NCBI RefSeq assembly: GCF_016735595.1 | Contig: NZ_JAERRB010000002.1 | Location: forward strand, 632,996 to 696,995 | From: Chryseolinea lacunae | GTDB taxonomy: Bacteria > Bacteroidota > Bacteroidia > Cytophagales > Cyclobacteriaceae | DNA: 64,000 bases | Reading direction: 5' to 3' | In this document: piece by piece, positions 17,006 to 25,898 of the stretch | Layout: each line of letters starts with the position of its first letter | Position numbering within the stretch: position 1 is the stretch's first letter | Notes under the pieces: model-generated | Told to the model about the DNA's origin: nothing | Database searches by the model: none | The model's input: only the letters and a program-made list of their open reading frames with translations | Translations under genes and position numbers: made by a program

Positions 17006-17935
17006 ATGCAGGAAAAAAAGAATAAGCGGTTGCTCGTGTTGCTGGTGGTGCTGTTGCTCGCCACCATGGCGGCTGTGTGGCTGACGCGGGAGGAGCATTC
17101 GTTTGAAGTTGACAAAAATCTTTTCAAAGCCTACGACCTGAAGACGGTTGACCAGGTGGTGCTGGAGTCGAGGCGCGGCACGGTGACGTTGCACTACAAC
17201 GGCAGCCGCTGGAAGGTGAACGAACACTTTGATGCCGACCGCAACATGGTGGAAGTGTTGCTGGCCACGTTGCTGCAAGCCGAACCAAAACGTCCTGTGG
17301 CGGCCACGTTGCGCGATTCGGTGAGCCGGTTGTTGCAGGAACGCGGTGTGAAGGTTTCGCTGTCGGCGGCCGGAAAACCCGTGGAGACCTTTTATTGCGG
17401 CGGTCTTCAGGAGAAGAGTCAGACGTATTTTAGCAAAGCAGGTGGAGAACCTTATCTGGTGACCATCCCCGGATACAGGGTGTATGTGGCTGGCATTTTC
17501 GAGTTGCCCGAGAGCGGGTGGCGCGACAAGTTTGTGTTTGGCTTCAACTGGCGCAACTTCATGCGGCTGGAGGCGGAGTTTCCGGCGCGGCCGGCCGATA
17601 ATTTTGCGGTGGCCTTGCAGGATCGTTTTTTCAGCATCCAGGGTCTGTCGCAAGCCGACACCACAAAGCTGAACGACTACCTCGACGACGTTTCGCTTTT
17701 GACCGCCGACGAGTTTGTTGCCACCACACCTGTGCTGGACAGCCTTTCGAAAACGGCGCCCATCATGACCGTGCGGGTGAAAGACATCGGGCAGCGCGAG
17801 TTCGTTTTGCAATTGTTTGCGCCCACGGCGCCACGACAGCCGTTCCGGGGTTTGATTGGCGGCCAGCAGTGGGCATTACTGGCTGAGGGCAAGGTAGTTC
17901 CCATCTTGCGGCCCAAAAATTTCTTCGGGAAATGA
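17006..17935 (+). CDS. DUF4340-like membrane-anchored protein
   Basis: A 309-residue protein with one N-terminal membrane anchor (RLLVLLVVLLLATMAAVWL) and a periplasmic part consistent with DUF4340, a domain often found next to GldG-type auxiliary genes (VDQVVLESRRGTVTLHYNGSRW; a repeat-like second half). The ATG at 17006 lies one base after the gldG stop. It probably works with GldF and GldG in the same complex; its biochemical role is unknown. The reading-frame extension upstream of 17006 is inside gldG and not used. Confidence 0.75.
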   Translation: MQEKKNKRLLVLLVVLLLATMAAVWLTREEHSFEVDKNLFKAYDLKTVDQVVLESRRGTVTLHYNGSRWKVNEHFDADRNMVEVLLATLLQAEPKRPVAATLRDSVSRLLQERGVKVSLSAAGKPVETFYCGGLQEKSQTYFSKAGGEPYLVTIPGYRVYVAGIFELPESGWRDKFVFGFNWRNFMRLEAEFPARPADNFAVALQDRFFSIQGLSQADTTKLNDYLDDVSLLTADEFVATTPVLDSLSKTAPIMTVRVKDIGQREFVLQLFAPTAPRQPFRGLIGGQQWALLAEGKVVPILRPKNFFGK

Positions 17936-17994
17936 ACGGGGCGTAAAGAGGTTTTTTGACGAGAAAGGGCGGTTTTATTATTCGGTTTTCTTTC

Positions 17995-18002
17995 TAACTT
18001 TA
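17995..18002 (+). promoter_or_regulatory. -7 element TAACTTTA ahead of dnaN
   Basis: One base from TAnnTTTG, 34 bases ahead of the dnaN ATG in an AT-rich stretch. Confidence 0.45.
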
Positions 18003-18035
18003 CCCCCGCTTAAAAAACCAACCACTTTTTCACGA

Positions 18036-19160
18036 ATGAAGTTCATCGTTAACTCTGCTTACTTGCTTAAGCAACTCTCCAACATTAATGGTGTGATCAC
18101 CACCAATCCTGTGGTGCCGATACTCGAAAATTTCCTTTTCGAACTGGAAAAAGGTGGCCTCACGGTGACCGCTTCCGATCTTCAGACGTCCATGATCACC
18201 GAACTTCAGGTAGAATCCAAAGAGAGAGGCAGCATTGCCGTGCCCGCCCGCATCTTGCTGGATACCCTCAAAAACCTTCCCGAGCAACCCGTAACGTTCT
18301 CTATCGATGAGTCGACCTACAGCGTCGAAATCATTTCGGACAACGGTCGCTATAAACTTTCAGGCGAAAACGCCACCGACTTCCCCAAAGTGCCTTCGGT
18401 ATCGAACGACTTCACGGCCGAAATTTCGACCGAAGTGTTGTCGCGCGCCATCAACAACACCATCTTCGCCACCAGCAACGACGAGTTGCGTCCGGCCATG
18501 ACGGGTGTGTATGTGAACCTGGGCGACAAGAACACCACCTTTGTGGCCACAGACGGTCACCGCCTGGTGCGCTACAGAAGATCGGATGTGAAATCGGAGA
18601 ACGGAAACTCCATCATCATCCCCCGCAAAGCCCTGAACTTGCTGAAAGCCACACTGCCTTCTGAAAATACAGACGTGAGCCTCAACTTCAACATGTCGAA
18701 CGCTTACTTCAAGTTTGGCAACATCAAAATGATCTGTCGCCTCATCGACGAACGTTTCCCGGACTACGACAACGTGATCCCCGCGGTGAACAACATCAAG
18801 ATGACCATCGAGCGCAGCGATTTGTTGGGAGCCCTGAAACGTATCTCGATCTACGCAAACAAAACCACCCACCAGGTGCGTTTGAAAATAACCGGCAGTG
18901 AGCTTCAAATCTCCGCCGAAGATCTGGATTTCTCCAACGAAGCCAACGAACGCCTTTCGTGCGAGCACGATGGCGAAGACATCGAGATCGGCTTCAACGC
19001 GAAGTTCCTCATCGAGATGCTCACCAACATGGACTCCGATAAAATCAAGCTCACCATGTCGGCACCGAACAAAGCTGGTGTGATTCTGCCTGCCGAAAAA
19101 GATGAAGCCGAAGACATTCTCATGCTGGTGATGCCGGTGATGCTGAATCAATACGTATAA
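18036..19160 (+). CDS. dnaN: DNA polymerase III sliding clamp (beta subunit)
   Basis: A 374-residue protein with the three-domain beta-clamp layout. Recognisable blocks include KFIVNSAYLLKQLSNINGVI, VPARILLDTLKNLPEQPV, TDGHRLVRYRRSD and the conserved ending EDILMLVMPVMLN, which lines the hydrophobic groove for clamp-binding peptides. The homodimer encircles DNA and tethers polymerase III. It is not next to dnaA here, as usual in this phylum. It has its own candidate promoter and is followed 26 bases later by a small membrane-protein gene. Confidence 0.97.
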   Translation: MKFIVNSAYLLKQLSNINGVITTNPVVPILENFLFELEKGGLTVTASDLQTSMITELQVESKERGSIAVPARILLDTLKNLPEQPVTFSIDESTYSVEIISDNGRYKLSGENATDFPKVPSVSNDFTAEISTEVLSRAINNTIFATSNDELRPAMTGVYVNLGDKNTTFVATDGHRLVRYRRSDVKSENGNSIIIPRKALNLLKATLPSENTDVSLNFNMSNAYFKFGNIKMICRLIDERFPDYDNVIPAVNNIKMTIERSDLLGALKRISIYANKTTHQVRLKITGSELQISAEDLDFSNEANERLSCEHDGEDIEIGFNAKFLIEMLTNMDSDKIKLTMSAPNKAGVILPAEKDEAEDILMLVMPVMLNQYV

Positions 19161-19186
19161 CAAAATCCTTTAACGGTAGACTTCGC

Positions 19187-19663
19187 ATGAAATACGCGGC
19201 TGCAATTGCCCTGTTGTGTTTTTATGTAGCGTCACATGCGCAGTCGCTGTCGGCCCGTTCTCTGGGTGCTGGCGAAACCGGAATGATAAGTCCCGTGGTG
19301 TTGATGAAACCCACAGCCATGCGGCCACTCTATCAGGTGAGCCGTCCGCCGGGGCAACGCATGCGCACAGCCGGAACAATCATGACCCTCTGTGGCAGCG
19401 CCATGATTATCGGCGGCCTCGTGATTGCCGGCACGGCCGATCCCAACTCCGGACAGACCTATCAAAACAGCAACGGCACCTACTATACCGACGGCGAAAT
19501 GCAGGAGGCAGTGGGTGTGCTGGGTGTTATTGGCGGCATTGGCCTCACGGTGCCCGGCATCATTCTGTGGACCAAAGGCGCGAAGAAATACAACCGCTAC
19601 AAAGAGCAACAAACCTCCATCAACGTGACCGGCAACGGCCTTTCGTTGAGCTATCACTTTTAA
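19187..19663 (+). CDS. Small exported membrane protein, paralogue A
   Basis: A 158-residue protein with signal peptide (AAAIALLCFYVASHAQS), a short linker, then two hydrophobic stretches: AGTIMTLCGSAMIIGGLVIAG at about 63-83 and VLGVIGGIGLTVPGIILW at about 110-127, followed by TKGAKKYNRYKEQQTSINV and a C-terminal aromatic end LSLSYHF, suggestive of outer-membrane or beta-strand termination. It is clearly related to the next gene. Function unknown. It may be co-transcribed with dnaN. Confidence 0.7.
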   Translation: MKYAAAIALLCFYVASHAQSLSARSLGAGETGMISPVVLMKPTAMRPLYQVSRPPGQRMRTAGTIMTLCGSAMIIGGLVIAGTADPNSGQTYQNSNGTYYTDGEMQEAVGVLGVIGGIGLTVPGIILWTKGAKKYNRYKEQQTSINVTGNGLSLSYHF

Positions 19664-19725
19664 GAACCCTCCGTTCGGGTGATGCCCGTTATGTTTCACC
19701 TCTAACCAATTCTATCAAAACAAGT

Positions 19726-20187
19726 ATGAAACGTTTCATTTTGGTGTTCGCCCTGGTATGCATAACCCTGTGTACCCAAGCTCAGATCTATGCTTCCCTG
19801 AAACAAGAGAAGTCCACTGTGGTTAGCCCCATCGTTGTGCAGCCAACCAAGGTTGTCTATGAAGTGACAACTCCCCCGGGCCTTCGCATGCGCAATGCAG
19901 GACGGTTTATGACCATTGCCGGTGGTGCTTTGCTGGTAGGCGGCATCGCGGTGTTTAGCAGCGCCGACGAAAAATATTATACCTACACGTCGACAAACAA
20001 CGGCACGGTGGAAGAAGGCGATCCCAAAGCTGCGCTTGGCCTGTTGATGATGGTGGCCGGTGGTGGCCTTACCATTCCCGGAGTTATTCTGTGGACCAAG
20101 GGAGCGAAGAAATACAATCGCTTTATGGAGAAGCAGGCCGCTTTGAATTTTAAGGGCAATGGTATTTCGGTGAGCTATCACTTCTAG
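19726..20187 (+). CDS. Small exported membrane protein, paralogue B
   Basis: A 153-residue paralogue of the preceding protein: signal peptide MKRFILVFALVCITLCTQAQ, shared blocks SPIVVQPTKVVYEVTTPPG / LRMRNAGRFMTIAGGALLVGG / GLTIPGVILWTKGAKKYNR, and the same end VSYHF. The glycine-rich segments align with those of paralogue A, so the two arose by tandem duplication; the intervening residues have diverged strongly. The ATG at 19726 is used; the frame is open upstream only as a shadow of paralogue A. Confidence 0.7.
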   Translation: MKRFILVFALVCITLCTQAQIYASLKQEKSTVVSPIVVQPTKVVYEVTTPPGLRMRNAGRFMTIAGGALLVGGIAVFSSADEKYYTYTSTNNGTVEEGDPKAALGLLMMVAGGGLTIPGVILWTKGAKKYNRFMEKQAALNFKGNGISVSYHF

Positions 20188-20345
20188 AGACTCACGGGTT
20201 CTTATGTAGTCAATCTTTAATACGGTTTGAGCAAGGTGATGTGTCCTTCATCATCGAATGTTTCGTCGCGTACGAACTTTTCAACACACAGTAAAAAAAC
20301 TTTGATACCTCTGGCCGATGGCTTCGGGCTGTGTATTTTTAGCAA

Positions 20346-20855
20346 ATGAAAATCGGACTTCTGTCGGATACCCACAGCTACCTTGATCCAAAGGTCTTTG
20401 ATTATTTTAAAGACTGTCATGAGATATGGCACGCAGGAGACATCGGCGATCATGCCGTGCTCGACCAGCTCTCTGCGTTCAAACCTGTGCGCGCGGTGTT
20501 TGGCAATATCGACGACAAAGTGATTCAGACTTCCTATCCGGAAGACATGCGGCTCACCATTGAAGGTGTGAAAATATGGATGACGCATATTGGTGGCGTG
20601 CCACCCAACTACAACCCACGTGTCAAGAAGTTTTTGCAGCAGCAAGCCCCCGATCTTTTCATTTGTGGGCACTCACATATTTTGCGCATTAAGCGCGATG
20701 CTAAATTCAACAACATGCTCTATGTCAATCCTGGTGCTGCCGGGCAACATGGGTTTCATTTGGTGAAGACGATTGTGCGATTTGAGATTGCTGCAGGGAA
20801 GATTATGAATATGGAGGTGATTGAATTGGGTAAGCGGGGAGTTATTGCTGAGTAA
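20346..20855 (+). CDS. YfcE/MJ0936-type metallophosphoesterase
   Basis: A 169-residue calcineurin-like phosphodiesterase. Metal-ligand motifs are complete: SDTHS (D8, H10), HAGDIGD, GNID, THIGG and GHSH. Family members cleave phosphodiester substrates with Mn2+ or Ni2+; natural substrate is unknown. A candidate -7 element TATTTTTA (20334-20341) lies five bases ahead of the ATG, which would make the message almost leaderless. It is the last gene before the large inverted repeat. Confidence 0.88.
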   Translation: MKIGLLSDTHSYLDPKVFDYFKDCHEIWHAGDIGDHAVLDQLSAFKPVRAVFGNIDDKVIQTSYPEDMRLTIEGVKIWMTHIGGVPPNYNPRVKKFLQQQAPDLFICGHSHILRIKRDAKFNNMLYVNPGAAGQHGFHLVKTIVRFEIAAGKIMNMEVIELGKRGVIAE

Positions 20856-20912
20856 TAAAGTCTTTTTCTGAACGGTTGGTGGGATAGCTACGGTTGTCAA
20901 ATATTTCATTGG

Positions 20913-21046
20913 GCATTTTATAGCCCCGCTCCCGGGCCGCGGAGGCCCCGCATGTTCCCATCAGGGCTAGATCCGATCCGCACGTGCCATTGCCAGGCCA
21001 AAGATCGTATCAGGCCCTGATAGGAACATGCTGGAGAGAGGTGTGG
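20913..21046 (+). repeat. Structured inverted-repeat arm A
   Basis: Arm A of a pair (arm B at 21299-21433, inverted). It folds as a 17-bp stem (20951-20967 with 21014-21030, one mismatch), an inner 9-bp stem (GATCCGATC at 20970-20978 with GATCGTATC at 21003-21011, one mismatch) and a 24-base apical loop (20979-21002) containing CACGTG and CATTGCCA. A GC-rich block (CCCGGGCCGCGG) precedes the stem. The stems differ from those of arm B at paired positions while pairing is kept; the loop is almost identical. Confidence 0.85.
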
Positions 21047-21298
21047 GTGTGGGGTTTGTGTTTGTGAGTTCTTCGTAGTATGAAACAACATAAGTTAAAA
21101 TAGCAGGGCCGCATCACCCATTTTGTAACAAGGCAAGAAACAATAACAACCAAGTGCCACATGAAATGGAATGCAATAGTTAAAGAGCCACTGAAGAATC
21201 CTTTTGGATTAAAAAACAGAAACGCTGACCGGGCAAACAGAAAAATCGTCAAGCAAACCTACAAGAGCTCGTCACAAAAAGCACACACAGGTCACGCT

Positions 21299-21433
21299 CC
21301 CACACCATTCTCCAGCATGTCTCCATCAGGGCCTGAGCCTACCTTAGGTCTGGCAATGGCACGTGCGGGTAGGGTCTAGCCCTGATGGAGACATGCGGGG
21401 CCACCGCGGCCCGGGAGCGGGGATATGAAATGC
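21299..21433 (-). repeat. Structured inverted-repeat arm B
   Basis: Reverse-oriented copy of arm A. Its outer 17-bp stem is perfect (21316-21332 with 21379-21395) and its inner stem is GAGCCTACC (21335-21343) with GGTAGGGTC (21368-21376). The apical loop 21344-21367 matches arm A at 22 of 24 positions by my count. The 252 bases between the arms hold no convincing gene. Confidence 0.85.
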
Positions 21434-21494
21434 AAAAAGAAGCACCCTACTCTACCTTCTATCTCACAACACGTTCAATACAAAATCGAAGCCC

Positions 21495-22598
21495 CTACAC
21501 CTTAAAGAAAATCTTCTTCTTATAAAGAAAGTAACACAAACCCCAGTCCAAAGCAAACAACACAAGTGAAGTAACAATGCCCATAAGCAACAGCGGCACG
21601 CTGAGAAATTGCATGAGCCCATTGGTAATAGCACTGATGTAACCATTGAACCAACGCGCAGCAACAATCTCGATGAAGAGATAAATGAAGAGCGAGTTCA
21701 TGCCCACCACCGTGAAAAACTGCAAGTTGTTTCGATGTTTTTTAATGTCGATCCACCAATAGAACAACGCAAGGGCCAACAGACACCACCCACCCGATGC
21801 CAGCACAAACGAGCTGGTAGCAATGCGTTTGATGATGGGGGTGATTGTGACATCCATGGCATAGCCGACAACAAGAAACACCACGCCGGCAACAATGAGC
21901 CATTTCAATTTTTCGCGTTCAACTTTGTCAGACAGCAAGAGTTTGCCGGCCACGGTTCCCCAAATGGTGTGCGCTGCGGTGGGAAGGCAATTGATGGCTA
22001 CCCAGCCTCCGTCGTTTATTTTGTTCATCAACACCAGGTCCATGTAGTTGCCAAAATTGTGTTGGTCGGTGAAGGGTTCGCTGAAGCCGGGAATGTTTGT
22101 GAAACGATAGAGTATTTCTGTGAGCACCAGCAAGCCCACGCTAAACACCACTTGCGACGTCATGGACCACCGGAATACCAGAAACGCTACCAGCGTGGTG
22201 AAAGACAGTTGGGTGAGCACATCCCATAGTTCGAACGACAAGCCGTCGGGACGCACAGCGTAATCTAAAACGCCCCAGAAAAATAACCACGCAGACCGTT
22301 TCAGTGTTTTCGTGAATGACTCGGCCCACGCCATGCCTTGTTCCTGCTGGCGGTGAAGGGAGTAGGCAAGGGCTGTGCCGGCCATGAACATGAAGCCGGG
22401 CTGCACCAGATCCCAGAAACGCAGGCCGTTCCAGGGATGATGGAAGAACTGGATAAAGAAGTACGACAACACGGTTCCTTCGGTAGCTTCGAACAAATGT
22501 TCATAGAGGCGTGTGCTTTCAAGGACCAGTAAGATCATGATGAGGCCGCGCATAAAGTCGAGGGAGAGCAGGCGGTTGTTGGTTTGGGGCGAGGTCAT
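21495..22598 (-). CDS. Multi-spanning membrane acyltransferase-like protein (DUF5009/HGSNAT type)
   Basis: A 367-residue protein with about ten membrane helices. The start RLLSLDFMRGLIMILLVLES and later PGFMFMAGTALAYSL resemble the heparan-alpha-glucosaminide N-acetyltransferase-like group, in which cytosolic acetyl-CoA acetylates a sugar amine on the other side of the membrane. The basic C-terminus YKKKIFFKV is cytoplasmic. The ATG at 22598 (MTSPQTNNR) fits better than the upstream start at 22649. Substrate is unknown. It is transcribed away from the SusC gene. Confidence 0.75.
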   Translation of the reverse strand: MTSPQTNNRLLSLDFMRGLIMILLVLESTRLYEHLFEATEGTVLSYFFIQFFHHPWNGLRFWDLVQPGFMFMAGTALAYSLHRQQEQGMAWAESFTKTLKRSAWLFFWGVLDYAVRPDGLSFELWDVLTQLSFTTLVAFLVFRWSMTSQVVFSVGLLVLTEILYRFTNIPGFSEPFTDQHNFGNYMDLVLMNKINDGGWVAINCLPTAAHTIWGTVAGKLLLSDKVEREKLKWLIVAGVVFLVVGYAMDVTITPIIKRIATSSFVLASGGWCLLALALFYWWIDIKKHRNNLQFFTVVGMNSLFIYLFIEIVAARWFNGYISAITNGLMQFLSVPLLLMGIVTSLVLFALDWGLCYFLYKKKIFFKV

Positions 22599-22795
22599 AT
22601 CCGGTGTTTTTACGATTACGATGGTAAGGAGATCCTGAGGCAAGGACAAATCCGGTTTAGGTTGGTGAAACGTTTGCGTTGCATTTTGTGGATAAATAGA
22701 TCGTTGTTTATCAGACTCCTACCTCTTTCTTTCCCTAACTTCCTACTAACGAAAATAGAAGTTCGTCATTTTGAATCACTCTAACCCACATTTTA

Positions 22796-25700
22796 ATGAA
22801 ACCTTTTACCCTTCAAAAGTGGCTGTGGTTGCTATTTCTTGGAATGGTGTCGCTTGCGCATGCGCAAGAGCGGACCATCTCGGGAAAGGTGACCGACGCC
22901 GACACAGGAGATCTCCTTCCTGGAGTAAACGTAGTTATTAAAGGAAGCTCGACAGGCACGAGCACCGACGCCGATGGAAAGTATTCGCTTTCGGTGCCCG
23001 GCAATGATGCGGTGCTCGTTTTCAGCTTCATCGGTTTCCAGACGTTGGAAGTGCCGGTTGGCAATCAAACTACCATCAATCCAACCTTGGGTCCCGACAC
23101 AAAGGCCCTCGAAGAAGTGGTGGTGGTTGGTTATGGAACGCAACGCAAAGTGGACCTCACCGGTGCGGTAGGTTCGTTGCGCGCATCCGACATCGACATT
23201 GGTTCGAAACCCATCACCAGCCCTGACCAATTGCTGGGAGGCCGCGTGGCCGGTGTGCAAATCACAAACCGAAGCGGCGATCCCGGTGCGCCCATCGATG
23301 TGCGTATCCGCGGTGTAGGCACGGCCGGTGTTAACTCCCCGTTGTGGGTGATAGACGGTGTGCCTATCGTGCAAACGTCGAACATCACCGTGAACACGTC
23401 TTCTACAACAGAATCAAATCCCCTGGCGGGCATCAACCCTTCCGACATCGAGTCGATCGATGTGTTGAAGGATGCATCGGCCGCAGCAATCTATGGATCG
23501 CGTGCGGCAAATGGTGTGATTATCGTGACCACAAAACGAGGCAAAGATGGTAAAGCACAACTTACCTACGATGGCTATGTGGGCGCGGGAACACCGTGGA
23601 AAAAACTGGACGTGCTCAACACAGCAGAGTACATCAACATCCAGCAACAACTGGGGCGCGACTTCAGTCAGTTTGCAGGACAGCCCACTGTCGATTGGCA
23701 AGATCAGGTGTTCAGAACTTCGAAGGTTGTGAGCCACAACGTCGGCATCAGCGGGGGCAACCCGAACGCGAACTATTTTGTGGGCGTTGGCTACATGGAT
23801 CAACAAGGTCTTGAACTGGGCCAGGGATTTAAACGCTACTCGATCAAAGCCAACTCCGACATCAAGGTTGGCGATCGCATCAAGATTGGCGAGTCCATCC
23901 TGTTGAGTTCGGTTGATCGTTCTATTCAGTCGGAAGACGCCATCTACGCGGCGTTCAACTCGGCCCTCAATCAACCTTTCTTTAAAGTATATGATCCCGC
24001 AGGCCCTTCGGGCTACAACGCAGAGACGGTAGCCAATCGCGGCTCGGCCGGCGGAAGCAATAACTATGTGATGCGCACCGATCCCAACTACAGCTACACC
24101 ACCGTGTTGAGCCGCAAGGCCATGGCCAGTGTGTATGGCGAACTTGAGATTATTAAAGGATTGAAGTACCGCATATCCGGTGGCATTGACTACAACGTGG
24201 GCGATGGAAACTTCTATCAGGGCCCAATGGGATTTAATGGTCTTCCGAAGTCGTCACTGCTGGTGCAGGAACGTCCGATAGAAATGACGACCAACTTTAA
24301 CCAGACACTCACCTACATAAAGACTTTCGGCAAGCACAACATCACCTTGCTGGCGGGGCATGAAGAAACAAATTTCCGCTACGACAAAGTGCGTTTGCAA
24401 GGCAGCAACCTCTTTAGTCCTGACATCAAGTTTGCTTCTACCGGAACACAGGTGGCCGGTGCCAACGAAGCCGATCAGTGGGCGTTGCGGGGATACCTCG
24501 GACGGATCAACTATGCCTTCAACGACAAGTATTTGTTCACATTCAACGTGCGCAAAGACTACTCCTCTCGTTTTTCGAAAAACAACCGGTCGCAGGCCTT
24601 TCCCTCATTCTCGGCAGGATGGCGCATCAGCCAGGAGTCTTTCTTCCCCAAAGGCAATGTGGTTGACGATGTGAAGTTGCGTGCGGGCTGGGGACAAACC
24701 GGTAACCAATTTTCCACTACAACATTCCCGTATCTCCAAACCCTGGCCACAACTATATTCTATGTTGTCGGCACCGGCGCGCAAGTGCCCGTGCGCGGTG
24801 TAGCGCCCATCACACTGGCAAACCAGAATGTGAAATGGGAAACGGGCGAACAGTTTGATATTGGAGCAGACATCGCCCTGCTGAGTGGTAAGGTTGATAT
24901 CACGTTTGACTACTACAACAAAACATCGAAAGGCATTCTGTTGGGATTGCCGCCGGCCAACACGTCGGGATTCTTTTTGCCCATCGATGCGAACGTCGGC
25001 AAGATGGTGAACCGGGGCATCGAGCTTTCGGCGAACTACAACGGACAGGCTGGACAAGTGAAATACTCCGTTGGTGGAAACGTGACCACGGTGCACAACG
25101 AAGTGCTGGATCTGGGTAGCATTCCCGAGATCATCACGGGTGTGGGCGGTGCATCCACACACAGAACAAAAGTGGGCGAAGCCATCGGTAGCTTCTATGG
25201 CTACAAAACCGATGGTATTTTCCAAAACCAGGCAGAGATCGATGCCGCGGTTCCGGATGTGAACTCAGCAGACCGTCAGCCCGGCGATATTCGTTTTGTG
25301 GATGTTAACGGCGATGGCCGTGTGGACTCGGAAGATCGTACAAATCTGGGAAGCTACATTCCGAAATTCTTCTACGGTATCAATGCCTCGGCACGCTTCA
25401 TGAATTTTGACTTCACGTTGCTGCTGCAAGGTGTGAGTGGACAAAAGGTATATAACCAGGCCCGAGCTGCCGCCGAAGACGAGAAGAGTGCCACCAACTT
25501 CTACCGGTCGGTACTGGGACATTGGTCGGGCGAAGGCACCAGCAACTCCATGCCACGCCTCACGCAATCGGACGACAACCAGAACACGCGCTACTCTGAT
25601 CGATGGATCGAGAGTGGAAGTTTCATGCGCATACGCAACATCCAGCTTGGCTATGCTATTCCGGCCACACAGTTGAAGAACTGGACCGGCGGCATGATCA

Positions 25701-25885
25701 CACGTTTCCGGATTTACGTAGCGGCGCAGAACCTCTACACGTTCACCAACTATTCGGGATTTGATCCTGAAGTGACACGCGGACAAAGCTTCCAGAAAGG
25801 CGAAACGCCATTGGCCACCGGCCAGGACGGAGGAAGCTCACCACAGCCCCGTATTATTCAATTCGGATGGCAAGTCACATTTTAA
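22796..25885 (+). CDS. SusC/RagA-type TonB-dependent outer-membrane receptor
   Basis: A 1029-residue SusC-family receptor. Signal peptide ends in LAHAQ (about residue 23). A carboxypeptidase-regulatory-like domain follows (ISGKVTDADTGDLLPGVNVV), then the SusC TonB-box/plug signature LEEVVVVGYGTQRKVDLTGA, plug motifs (GVQITNRSGDPGAPIDVRIRG; SIDVLKDASAAAIYGSRAANG) and a long beta-barrel ending in FGWQVTF with a terminal Phe. It imports a bound oligomer with energy from TonB. It forms an operon with the SusD-type gene 13 bases downstream. Substrate cannot be told; no glycosidase or protease lies in the locus. Confidence 0.95.
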   Translation: MKPFTLQKWLWLLFLGMVSLAHAQERTISGKVTDADTGDLLPGVNVVIKGSSTGTSTDADGKYSLSVPGNDAVLVFSFIGFQTLEVPVGNQTTINPTLGPDTKALEEVVVVGYGTQRKVDLTGAVGSLRASDIDIGSKPITSPDQLLGGRVAGVQITNRSGDPGAPIDVRIRGVGTAGVNSPLWVIDGVPIVQTSNITVNTSSTTESNPLAGINPSDIESIDVLKDASAAAIYGSRAANGVIIVTTKRGKDGKAQLTYDGYVGAGTPWKKLDVLNTAEYINIQQQLGRDFSQFAGQPTVDWQDQVFRTSKVVSHNVGISGGNPNANYFVGVGYMDQQGLELGQGFKRYSIKANSDIKVGDRIKIGESILLSSVDRSIQSEDAIYAAFNSALNQPFFKVYDPAGPSGYNAETVANRGSAGGSNNYVMRTDPNYSYTTVLSRKAMASVYGELEIIKGLKYRISGGIDYNVGDGNFYQGPMGFNGLPKSSLLVQERPIEMTTNFNQTLTYIKTFGKHNITLLAGHEETNFRYDKVRLQGSNLFSPDIKFASTGTQVAGANEADQWALRGYLGRINYAFNDKYLFTFNVRKDYSSRFSKNNRSQAFPSFSAGWRISQESFFPKGNVVDDVKLRAGWGQTGNQFSTTTFPYLQTLATTIFYVVGTGAQVPVRGVAPITLANQNVKWETGEQFDIGADIALLSGKVDITFDYYNKTSKGILLGLPPANTSGFFLPIDANVGKMVNRGIELSANYNGQAGQVKYSVGGNVTTVHNEVLDLGSIPEIITGVGGASTHRTKVGEAIGSFYGYKTDGIFQNQAEIDAAVPDVNSADRQPGDIRFVDVNGDGRVDSEDRTNLGSYIPKFFYGINASARFMNFDFTLLLQGVSGQKVYNQARAAAEDEKSATNFYRSVLGHWSGEGTSNSMPRLTQSDDNQNTRYSDRWIESGSFMRIRNIQLGYAIPATQLKNWTGGMITRFRIYVAAQNLYTFTNYSGFDPEVTRGQSFQKGETPLATGQDGGSSPQPRIIQFGWQVTF

Positions 25886-25898
25886 CGACAACCCTGTT

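Noticed and set aside
15544-17127. Long minus-strand frame over gldG
   Set aside because: Shadow of gldG with no family features.
21161-21379. A 72-residue frame between the inverted arms
   Set aside because: It runs into arm B, has no start signal and no protein-like pattern at its end.
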